Below are positions 1-5,833 of a stretch of 8,353 bases of DNA, in pieces. Source of the DNA: SIG455 sp045659025. Lineage in GTDB: Bacteria > Bacillota > Clostridia > UMGS1810. The DNA lies in NCBI GenBank assembly GCA_045659025.1, contig JAZOWA010000004.1, forward strand, positions 1-8,353. Direction: 5' to 3'. Every line of letters starts with the position of its first letter. Position 1 is the first letter of the stretch. Position numbers and translations under genes: made by a program. The notes under the pieces were generated by a model. It searched no databases. It worked only from the letters and a program-made list of their open reading frames with translations, and was not told the origin of the DNA.

Positions 1-1467
1 GGTAACGAGGGTATCCTCTTTACCAAATACGTTCTTAATCTGGATATCGAGCTTAGGACCATAGAATGCCGCTTCACCGATACCAACCTTATAGTTGATA
101 CCAAGGTCATCAAGAATAGTCTTCATTGTGCCCTGCGCCTCTGCCCACTGCTCATCAGTGCCGATATACTTATCACGATTATCGGGATCCCACTGAGAGA
201 ATCTGTAGGATACATCCTCAAAAAGGCCGAGGGTTTCAAGCATATAGTTAGTCATTTCAAGACACTTGCGGAACTCATCAGCAAGCTGGTCAGGTCTGCA
301 CATAAGGTGACCCTCTGAAATGGTAAACTGACGAACGCGGATAAGACCGTGCATCTCACCTGACGCTTCGTTTCTGAAAAGTGTGGAAGTCTCACTGAGG
401 CGGATGGGAAGGTCACGATAGCTTCTCATTCTGTTGAGGTATGCCTGATACTGGAAGGGGCAAGTCATAGGACGAAGAGCAAACACCTCTTTATCGGTCT
501 CTTCATCGCCCATTACGAACATACCATCTTTATAGTGGTCCCAGTGACCTGAGATTTTGTAAAGATCACTCTTCGCCATAAGAGGAGTCTTGGTCATCTG
601 CCAACCGTGTGCTGCCTCGTGGTCTTCTACAAATCTCTGGAGAATCTGTATCATCTTTGCACCCTTGGGAAGCAAAATGGGCAAACCCTGACCGATAGAC
701 TCAACAGTGGTGAAGAGTTCGAGTTCACGACCAAGTTTATTGTGGTCACGTTTCTTTGCCTCTTCGGTCATCTCTATATATGCATTCAAAGCATCTTTTG
801 TATCAAATGCTGTGCCGTAAATTCTCTGGAGCATCTTGTTCTTCTCATTACCTCTCCAGTATGCACCTGTAACGCTGAGAAGTTTGAACGCCTTGACAAC
901 ACCTGTGTTGTGTGCATGAGGACCTGCACAGAGGTCTGTAAAGTCGCCCTGTGTATAGAAAGAAATCACAGCATCCTCGGGGAGATCATTGATGAGTTCT
1001 ACTTTGTAGGGCTCGTCCTTGCTTTCCATAAGAGCAAGCGCTTCTGCTCTGGGGAGTTCACTTCTGGTGAGGGGAAGTCTCTCTTTAATGATTTTCTTCA
1101 TCTCGTCCTCAATTTTCTTGAGGTCTTCGTTACCGAGAGAAACATCTATATCAAAGTCATAGTAAAATCCATTCTCTACCGCAGGACCGATAGCCAGCTT
1201 TGCATTGGGATACAATCTCTTAACAGCCTGAGCAAGCACATGGGATGTGGTGTGACGAAGAATCTTCTTACCTTCGTCATCTGCAAAGGTCAAAAGGGCA
1301 ACTTCACAATCTTTATCAACAACAAATCCTGTTTCAACAACGGTGCCGTCAACAACCGCACCCAAAACAGCCCTTGCATTAGCCTCATCAAAAGCGAGGG
1401 CAAGGTCATAAACAGAAACGGGATTTTCAAATTCTTTTTTGCAATTATTAATAGAAACAGTAAACAT
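1..1467 (-). CDS. thrS: Threonyl-tRNA synthetase, 3' end cut by window edge
   Basis: Class II aminoacyl-tRNA synthetase that charges tRNA-Thr with threonine in the cytoplasm. The frame is open from the ATG at 1467 to base 1, giving 489 residues of the usual roughly 640. An N-terminal TGS-like domain (about 1-60) comes first. The editing domain follows, with its HxxxH site at H72/H76 (RHTTSHVLAQAVKRLYP) and CxxxH at C180/H184 (DLCAGPH). The catalytic core includes motif 2 (FRNEASGEMHG, R365) and the zinc ligands C336 (MTCPFQ) and H387 (SEGHLM). The last readable residues, GPKLDIQIKN, are typical of the family. The third zinc ligand, motif 3 and the anticodon-binding domain lie beyond the left edge. 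The start is supported by GAGGAGG placed 7 bases before the ATG. Line-by-line reading shows no frameshift or internal stop. The 5' UTR is only about 25 nt, so no T-box leader is present. Identification is very secure. Confidence 0.97.
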   Translation of the reverse strand, partial: MFTVSINNCKKEFENPVSVYDLALAFDEANARAVLGAVVDGTVVETGFVVDKDCEVALLTFADDEGKKILRHTTSHVLAQAVKRLYPNAKLAIGPAVENGFYYDFDIDVSLGNEDLKKIEDEMKKIIKERLPLTRSELPRAEALALMESKDEPYKVELINDLPEDAVISFYTQGDFTDLCAGPHAHNTGVVKAFKLLSVTGAYWRGNEKNKMLQRIYGTAFDTKDALNAYIEMTEEAKKRDHNKLGRELELFTTVESIGQGLPILLPKGAKMIQILQRFVEDHEAAHGWQMTKTPLMAKSDLYKISGHWDHYKDGMFVMGDEETDKEVFALRPMTCPFQYQAYLNRMRSYRDLPIRLSETSTLFRNEASGEMHGLIRVRQFTISEGHLMCRPDQLADEFRKCLEMTNYMLETLGLFEDVSYRFSQWDPDNRDKYIGTDEQWAEAQGTMKTILDDLGINYKVGIGEAAFYGPKLDIQIKNVFGKEDTLVT

Positions 1468-1495
1468 AATATTCCTCCTCTGCCACTACTCTATT

Positions 1496-1524
1496 ATTAT
1501 AGTTTTTTTCAATGAAATTGTCAA
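1496..1524 (-). promoter_or_regulatory. Sigma-A type promoter of thrS
   Basis: Read on the minus strand, a perfect TTGACA (1519-1524) and a perfect TATAAT (1496-1501) are separated by exactly 17 bases. Transcription would start near 1488-1490, giving a leader of about 25 nt before the thrS ATG at 1467. Both boxes match the vegetative sigma-factor consensus at 12 of 12 positions, so strong and largely constitutive expression is expected. Confidence 0.93.
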
Positions 1525-1548
1525 GTTTTTATGCCGACAAAATAACAA

Positions 1549-1574
1549 AAAAGGGCCGTTTTTACGACCCTTTT
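1549..1574 (-). terminator. Intrinsic terminator of the glycosyltransferase gene
   Basis: On the minus strand the stem is AAAAGGGTCGT / ACGGCCCTTTT, 11 pairs including one G-U wobble, with an AAAA loop, followed by TTGTTATTTT. The wobble pair becomes a C-A mismatch on the plus strand, so the structure is built for minus-strand transcripts. It lies 26 bases past the stop of the glycosyltransferase gene and just upstream of the thrS promoter. It therefore separates the two transcription units. Confidence 0.9.
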
Positions 1575-1580
1575 CCCAAT

Positions 1581-1596
1581 AAGTGGCAAACCACTT
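1581..1596 (-). repeat. Short hairpin just after the glycosyltransferase stop
   Basis: AAGTGG and CCACTT form a perfect 6-bp inverted repeat around a 4-base loop (CAAA on the plus strand). It begins 4 bases after the stop codon and 6 bases before the terminator stem. On the minus strand it has no U-tract of its own, so it is more likely an accessory 3'-end hairpin than a second terminator. It could also be chance, since the stem is short. Confidence 0.5.
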
Positions 1597-1600
1597 AAAA

Positions 1601-2878
1601 TTATTGAATTTTTTCCACATCGGAGATGCTGATTTCACGGGTGTGCTGGGTGTGGAACCACTCTTTTTTATTCTTGTTGATGCAACCGATAATTGTGATT
1701 GGCATCCAGGTGAGTGAATAAATTGAATATGTTATATATCCCCAGAGAAGTTTCTTGTTAAAACACTTTTTCTCGATAGTGATCACCAATGGCATATACA
1801 AGAATTCAATAGCCATAAACAGATTCCAGATTATTGGGTTTTCGAACAGATACCACAGCTGGAAAAATCCGATATTACCATCAGGATAAAAAGTCTGCGC
1901 CCAAGCCATAAAGGTAATAAGAGACACAAACAAAACCTTGAGGGGGTTCAAAAGGTATATGCCGCAGTCAAACGCAGACCAATCACCGTCTTTGATTGCC
2001 CTGGCAAAAAGTTTGAGAGCAAATCTTGACGCAACGTCCGCATGGCCCTGCATCCAACGCACACGCTGTCTCCATGACTGTGACATTGTAAGAGGTTTTT
2101 CGTCATAAACTTTAGCATGGTATGCCCAACCGACCTTCTCGCCTTCCATAGCAAGACGAGCGGTAAACTCCATATCTTCGGTAAGGCAGGTGGCCTTCCA
2201 ACCAATTCTCTTCAAAAGCTCGGTCTCCAAAATAAATCCAGTACCACTAAGCTGACAAGTAATGCCGAGATTGTATCTTGCGGTCTGGAAAAGTCTTGAG
2301 ATTGACCAGAAAGAGATAGAGTATGCGCAAGTAATCCAGGAATCGAAGGGGTTTTTACTATCGATATAACCCTGAACCACTTTATAGCCTTTATTAACTT
2401 CGTTATTCATAGCGTTGAGATAGTTTTCGTCAACGATATTATCAGCATCAAATATGGATATGTAATCGTACTTCTTCTCCATATTGAAGATCTTATCAAA
2501 CATCCACTCAAGCGCATAACCTTTACCACGAAGGTCTTTATTCTCGCGTTCAAATACTATTGCACCCTTTTCCGCAGCACGCTGTGCTGTGTTATCAGTA
2601 CAGTTATCCGCGATAACAAATATATCATACGCCTCTCTGGGATAATTGAGCTTGTTAAGACTATCAACCATGTTGCCGATAACGACTTCTTCGTCATGTG
2701 CCGCAACCACTAAGGCAAATGTATGAATATCATTCTTATCCGCTTTGGTATTATTCTTTCTATCATACCATCCAAAAAGGGAAATGCCGAAATAATATCC
2801 TCCATAAAGCAAAACAAAAACCTGGAGTATTATACTGATAGTTAAAACCAAGGGATTTACATCACTGAAATTATACAA
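1601..2878 (-). CDS. Membrane-bound family 2 glycosyltransferase (polysaccharide synthase type)
   Basis: Inverting GT2 enzyme (425 aa) that transfers sugar from a nucleotide-sugar donor at the inner face of the membrane. An N-terminal membrane segment (about 10-37) precedes the GT-A domain (about 52-290). Visible motifs are VVAAHDEE (57-64), the metal-binding DAD (144-146, SIFDADN), the TED catalytic-base motif (233-235) and QRVRW (271-275). This set is shared by processive synthases such as cellulose, hyaluronan and poly-GlcNAc synthases. Two or three C-terminal hydrophobic segments (about 305-328, 347-368, 378-400) and a WFHTQHTR tail follow. The start is TTG: no in-frame ATG exists near the N-terminus, and GAGGTG lies 7 bases upstream. 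The gene stands alone between its own promoter and terminator. No partner genes (PilZ, deacetylase, export) are nearby, so the sugar and product cannot be named. GT2 membership is secure; processivity is inferred from QxxRW. Confidence 0.9.
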   Translation of the reverse strand: MYNFSDVNPLVLTISIILQVFVLLYGGYYFGISLFGWYDRKNNTKADKNDIHTFALVVAAHDEEVVIGNMVDSLNKLNYPREAYDIFVIADNCTDNTAQRAAEKGAIVFERENKDLRGKGYALEWMFDKIFNMEKKYDYISIFDADNIVDENYLNAMNNEVNKGYKVVQGYIDSKNPFDSWITCAYSISFWSISRLFQTARYNLGITCQLSGTGFILETELLKRIGWKATCLTEDMEFTARLAMEGEKVGWAYHAKVYDEKPLTMSQSWRQRVRWMQGHADVASRFALKLFARAIKDGDWSAFDCGIYLLNPLKVLFVSLITFMAWAQTFYPDGNIGFFQLWYLFENPIIWNLFMAIEFLYMPLVITIEKKCFNKKLLWGYITYSIYSLTWMPITIIGCINKNKKEWFHTQHTREISISDVEKIQ

Positions 2879-2885
2879 AATATAT

Positions 2886-2891
2886 CACCTC
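2886..2891 (-). promoter_or_regulatory. Ribosome binding site that fixes the TTG start of the GT2 gene
   Basis: GAGGTG on the minus strand sits 7 bases before TTG at 2876-2878. No ATG or GTG in the same frame has comparable support, so this site decides the start. Confidence 0.75.
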
Positions 2892-2943
2892 GTAATGTAT
2901 ATGCTTTCCTAAAACCAATTATCAAAAACTTTCATTCCAACTA

Positions 2944-2972
2944 ATTATATATCACCTTATCCTATTTTGCAA
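2944..2972 (-). promoter_or_regulatory. Probable promoter of the GT2 gene
   Basis: On the minus strand TTGCAA (2967-2972; 4 of 6 to consensus) and a perfect TATAAT (2944-2949) are 17 bases apart. Transcription would start near 2937, leaving a leader of about 60 nt before the TTG start. It is the best promoter match in this direction within the intergenic region. Confidence 0.7.
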
Positions 2973-3069
2973 CAGTAATTTTTGTGTATAGGGTAAATTG
3001 TTTCACAATGTTTTGGGCAATGATTTCGGTTTTTCTAATTATAGGGCATAATTTCCTGAGTTTTTGGGT

Positions 3070-3098
3070 TTGCCTTTTTATGTTGGCTATATTATAAT
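3070..3098 (+). promoter_or_regulatory. Probable promoter of radA
   Basis: TTGCCT (3070-3075; 4 of 6 to consensus) and a perfect TATAAT (3093-3098) are spaced by 17 bases. Transcription would begin near 3105, giving a leader of about 29 nt. The leader contains GGAGGTG (3123-3129), 4 bases before the radA ATG. It points away from the glycosyltransferase promoter, and about 100 bases separate the two elements. Confidence 0.75.
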
Positions 3099-3133
3099 AT
3101 AAAACAAAGAAGTATTAATATTGGAGGTGCGTT

Positions 3134-4510
3134 ATGAAACAAACCACAAAATTTATATGCAGAAGTTGTGGCCACGAGACAGGTAAATGGCTCGGCAAAT
3201 GTCCTGCTTGCGATAAATGGAATACTTTTGATGAGGTGGTAACTGCCATCGAAAGTAAACATTCTCACGGAAAGACCGCTTCTAATACCGTGCCTATAAA
3301 TGCACCCACGCCAAAGAAACTGAGTGAAATCAAAAGTGATACAAGTAAACGCATCAAAACCAGATTCAACGAGCTTGACAGAGTACTTGGTGGCGGTATA
3401 GTCAGCGGTTCACTCATATTGGTGGGCGGCGACCCCGGAATTGGCAAATCTACCCTTCTTTTGCAAATTTGCAATAACTTAGGGCAAGAAGGAAAGGTCT
3501 TGTACATATCAGGTGAGGAATCGGAAAACCAGATAAAAATCCGTGCCGACAGATTAAAGACCAATACAGATAACCTTATGATACTGAGTGAAACCAATTT
3601 GGACAACATATTGTATCACGTGAATAATGCACAGCCACAGATCATTATAATCGACTCTGTGCAAACCATATTCAACCCAGATGTGCCCGCAGCGCCAGGT
3701 AGTGTGGGTCAGGTAAGGGAAGCAACTCACATACTTATGCGACTTGCCAAGGAAAACAATATTGCCATATTTATCGTGGGGCATGTGACAAAAGATGGTA
3801 ACATTGCGGGGCCGAAAATATTGGAACACATGGTGGATTGTGTACTATACTTCGAAGGCGACCGATACCAATCCTACCGCCTTCTCCGTACCGTCAAAAA
3901 CAGATTTGGTTCTACTAACGAAATCGGCGTCTTTGAAATGAGAAGCGAAGGATTAAAAGAAGTGGCAAACCCATCCGAGATGCTCATATCAGGCAGGCCT
4001 GTAAACGAACCGGGTTCTACAGTGGTTTGCACCTTAGAAGGCACACGTCCCGTACTTGCAGAAGTACAAGCCCTCACCTCTTCTACCGGTTTTGGTATGG
4101 CTCGTCGCGCCGCCACGGGACTTGATTACAATCGTGTGGTTCTACTCATAGCCGTATTGGAAAAGAAACTTGGATACAACATGCAAAACCAGGATGTGTA
4201 CATCAATGTCATAGGGGGCCTCAAAGCCACGGAAACTGCAACCGATCTTGCGGTGATTCTCGCCATAGCATCAAGTTGCAAGGGATTTACCATTGACCAC
4301 GATACTATCGTATTTGGCGAAGTAGGGCTCACAGGAGAAGTGCGAGCCATCAGCCAGCTTGACAAACGAATAGTCGAAGCAAGAAAGCTGGGATTCAAAA
4401 AATGCATTGTTCCCCGTTCCAACCTCAAAGGACTAACTAGTATTTCCGATATTGAAATTATCGGTGTATCAACAGTAAAAGAGGCAATATACAAAATACG
4501 CGGTGAATAA
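3134..4510 (+). CDS. radA: DNA repair protein RadA (Sms)
   Basis: RecA-like ATPase and helicase that drives branch migration and processing of recombination intermediates, and in Gram-positives also supports transformation. The full-length 458 residues match the family's usual 450-460. An N-terminal C4 zinc finger is made of C9, C12, C23 and C26 (CRSC...CPAC). The RecA-type core has Walker A GGDPGIGKST (98-107), a Walker B-like IIIDSVQ (171-177) and the RadA-specific KNRFG motif (255-259). The C-terminal Lon-protease-like domain (about 285-458) carries the family blocks GGLKATETATDLAV and FGEVGLTGEVR; it is a structural, non-proteolytic domain in this family. The ATG start is supported by GGAGGTG four bases upstream. 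In many Bacillota radA sits beside disA, clpC or gltX; here it is a single-gene unit facing a glycosyltransferase. Identification is very secure. Confidence 0.97.
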   Translation: MKQTTKFICRSCGHETGKWLGKCPACDKWNTFDEVVTAIESKHSHGKTASNTVPINAPTPKKLSEIKSDTSKRIKTRFNELDRVLGGGIVSGSLILVGGDPGIGKSTLLLQICNNLGQEGKVLYISGEESENQIKIRADRLKTNTDNLMILSETNLDNILYHVNNAQPQIIIIDSVQTIFNPDVPAAPGSVGQVREATHILMRLAKENNIAIFIVGHVTKDGNIAGPKILEHMVDCVLYFEGDRYQSYRLLRTVKNRFGSTNEIGVFEMRSEGLKEVANPSEMLISGRPVNEPGSTVVCTLEGTRPVLAEVQALTSSTGFGMARRAATGLDYNRVVLLIAVLEKKLGYNMQNQDVYINVIGGLKATETATDLAVILAIASSCKGFTIDHDTIVFGEVGLTGEVRAISQLDKRIVEARKLGFKKCIVPRSNLKGLTSISDIEIIGVSTVKEAIYKIRGE

Positions 4511-4519
4511 AATCACCGC
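4500..4519 (+). terminator. radA terminator overlapping its stop codon
   Basis: GCGGTGA (4500-4506) pairs perfectly with TCACCGC (4513-4519) around a 6-base loop and is followed by ATATTTTTAT. The left arm lies inside the last three radA codons, and the TAA stop falls in the loop. On the minus strand the stem is followed by a weaker T-rich run. It may therefore also stop transcription of the convergent dehydrogenase gene, whose stop codon is only 7 bases away. Confidence 0.85.
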
Positions 4520-4525
4520 ATATTT

Positions 4526-5269
4526 TTATCCTTTATTCTTCTGTATATTATATGAGATGTGCAAAAGCAGTTTCGTAGGGACAAATCTTGTAATAAATGT
4601 GCCCATACGAATGATTACACCAGGGATAATGACAATCTTTCTATTTAGCATTTTTTCCACCGCATATTTTGCCACATATCTGCTGGGCAGACTTTTTAAG
4701 TTGAAATCCACGTTAGCAACACTATTGAACTCCGTGTCCACAGGGCCGGGGCAAAGAGTACCCACATACACATCCGAGCCTGCCGCCTTGAGTTCCTTAT
4801 GTATTGCAAGACTCAAGCGAAGGACATACGCCTTAGTGGCATAATATGTAGCCATAAGTGGGCCTGGAAGAAAAGCGGCCGAAGAAGCTACGTTAAGGAT
4901 ATACCCGCTGTTTCTTTCTTTGAAGTAGCAAAGAAACTTTTTCATAAGTATATGAAGCGCTCTGATATTAACATCGATCATAGAGAGTTCTCTGTCAAGT
5001 TCCGCATTACAAAATTCACCAAACAGACCGAATCCCGCATTATTAATAAGTACATCTACATCCTTGTACTGTTCAAATATCTCATTACACTTATTAATAT
5101 CATTCAGATCGGCACAGCAAATCTCGGTATTGGTTTTAAGTTCGGCTGCCAGTTCCTTTAGCTTGTCCTCCCGTCTTGCAACAAGCACAATGTCATAACC
5201 CTTATCACTCAAGACCCTCGCAATATCTGCGCCTATTCCCGAACTTGCACCGGTTATCAATGCTCTCAT
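4526..5269 (-). CDS. Short-chain dehydrogenase/reductase (classical SDR, substrate unknown)
   Basis: Predicted NAD(P)-dependent oxidoreductase with a Rossmann fold, 247 aa, the usual length for classical SDRs. Visible motifs are the cofactor loop TGASSGIG (6-13), NNAG (76-79), N101 and S129 of the catalytic tetrad, and YYATK with Y142 and K146. CPGPVDTEF (173-181) follows, as in the usual PG motif. The basic pair R33-R34 after the second strand suggests NADPH preference (inference). The C-terminus (212-247) is rich in hydrophobic residues, which could support membrane association or dimer contacts. The start chosen is ATG 5269, with AGGAG 7 bases upstream. A TTG 11 codons further up (5302) has no ribosome binding site and lies in the preceding terminator. 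The gene is convergent with radA. It follows vanZ in the same direction but is separated by a strong hairpin, and no clear promoter was found. The substrate cannot be told from sequence. Confidence 0.9.
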   Translation of the reverse strand: MRALITGASSGIGADIARVLSDKGYDIVLVARREDKLKELAAELKTNTEICCADLNDINKCNEIFEQYKDVDVLINNAGFGLFGEFCNAELDRELSMIDVNIRALHILMKKFLCYFKERNSGYILNVASSAAFLPGPLMATYYATKAYVLRLSLAIHKELKAAGSDVYVGTLCPGPVDTEFNSVANVDFNLKSLPSRYVAKYAVEKMLNRKIVIIPGVIIRMGTFITRFVPTKLLLHISYNIQKNKG

Positions 5270-5276
5270 ATCATAT

Positions 5277-5281
5277 CTCCT
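5277..5281 (-). promoter_or_regulatory. Ribosome binding site selecting ATG 5269 for the SDR gene
   Basis: AGGAG on the minus strand ends 7 bases before the ATG at 5267-5269. It rules out the upstream TTG at 5302 as the start, and makes TGASSGIG begin at residue 6, as is normal for this family. Confidence 0.8.
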
Positions 5282-5300
5282 ATCTAAAGTATTAAAGAAC

Positions 5301-5326
5301 AAAAGAGACAGAAAACTGTCTCTTTT
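5301..5326 (-). terminator. Terminator at the end of the SLH-SLH-vanZ operon
   Basis: AAAAGAGACAG and CTGTCTCTTTT form a perfect 11-bp stem with a 4-base loop (TTTT on the minus strand). On the minus strand it continues into GTTCTTTAAT. It starts 15 bases after the vanZ stop codon and ends about 30 bases before the dehydrogenase start. The stem is symmetric and T-rich on both sides, so it could act in both directions. The downstream dehydrogenase probably depends on readthrough or a weak promoter that I cannot identify. Confidence 0.88.
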
Positions 5327-5341
5327 TATTTATCTTATCAA

Positions 5342-5818
5342 TCAACCATTCTTCCTGCGGAACTTATGTGCGATATACAAAAGCATCACGGATACAGTTG
5401 CTCCGCAAGTGTCAATCAAAACATCCTTCATCCTACACGCTCTACCCGGCACAAAATACTGATGCACCTCATCACTTATTGCATACAAAAAGCAAATAAA
5501 AATTGCAGCGACACAGTTCCTCGCCCATTTTTTATTATAGGCGAAAAGAAGGTTAACAACAAGCAATCCCAAAACAGCAAATATGCAAAAATGCGCTGTT
5601 TTGCGAAGATAGTGATTAGCATTCAGAAGGAAAGTCTTCACAGCATCACTACCCAAGTATGAAAACACAGGAATATCGCCAAGTCCGTGGATAAAAGCAA
5701 TTATTTTGTCTGCCAACCCCATACTCAAAGTATCAGATTCACTTGCCGTTTGCGCAGAAAAATTGAAAATCAACATCATCCATATCACTACCGCTATCCA
5801 ACTGAATACTTTTCTCAA
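5342..5818 (-). CDS. VanZ-like family membrane protein
   Basis: Small integral membrane protein (158 aa) of the VanZ-like family. The founding member gives low-level teicoplanin resistance, but most chromosomal members have no known function and no resistance role should be assumed. About four membrane segments are visible (roughly 5-20, 74-93, 101-119, 133-151). The family signature is complete: FSAQ (20-23), RKTAHF (72-77), SDEVHQYFVPGR (115-126), and the aspartates D132 and D136 before the last helix. The start is TTG (5816-5818), backed by GGCGGTGA just upstream; no in-frame ATG lies before residue 14. It begins 15 bases after the upstream SLH gene ends, so the two are almost certainly co-transcribed. 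A strong terminator follows. The context suggests a link with the cell envelope (inference). Confidence 0.92.
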   Translation of the reverse strand: MRKVFSWIAVVIWMMLIFNFSAQTASESDTLSMGLADKIIAFIHGLGDIPVFSYLGSDAVKTFLLNANHYLRKTAHFCIFAVLGLLVVNLLFAYNKKWARNCVAAIFICFLYAISDEVHQYFVPGRACRMKDVLIDTCGATVSVMLLYIAHKFRRKNG

Positions 5819-5822
5819 TATC

Positions 5823-5830
5823 TCACCGCC
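5823..5830 (-). promoter_or_regulatory. Ribosome binding site that fixes the TTG start of vanZ
   Basis: GGCGGTGA on the minus strand matches the anti-Shine-Dalgarno complement GGAGGTGA at 7 of 8 positions and leaves 4 bases before the TTG. It lies entirely in the 15-base gap between the SLH gene and vanZ. Confidence 0.7.
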
Positions 5831-5833
5831 TGA

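Noticed and set aside
607..1515. 302-codon open frame on the plus strand
   Set aside because: It lies antisense to thrS, whose residues and motifs are continuous through the same stretch. The antisense protein is Cys-rich with no recognisable domain and no ribosome binding site.
2881..2957. Direct repeat TATATCACCT at 2881 and 2948
   Set aside because: One copy is the glycosyltransferase ribosome binding site and the other falls in the promoter spacer. Only ten AT-rich bases are shared, so an operator is not supported.
4503..4844. Plus-strand frame after radA that could be a small membrane protein
   Set aside because: It is antisense to the dehydrogenase C-terminus, overlaps the radA end and terminator, and has no ribosome binding site of its own.
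5270..5302. Upstream TTG start adding 11 residues to the dehydrogenase
   Set aside because: It has no ribosome binding site and overlaps the operon terminator. ATG 5269 has AGGAG at ideal spacing and gives the standard family N-terminus.
5342..5818. Reading the VanZ homologue as a glycopeptide-resistance gene
   Set aside because: No vanA/H/X or vanRS genes are present, and most VanZ-like chromosomal proteins are not linked to resistance.
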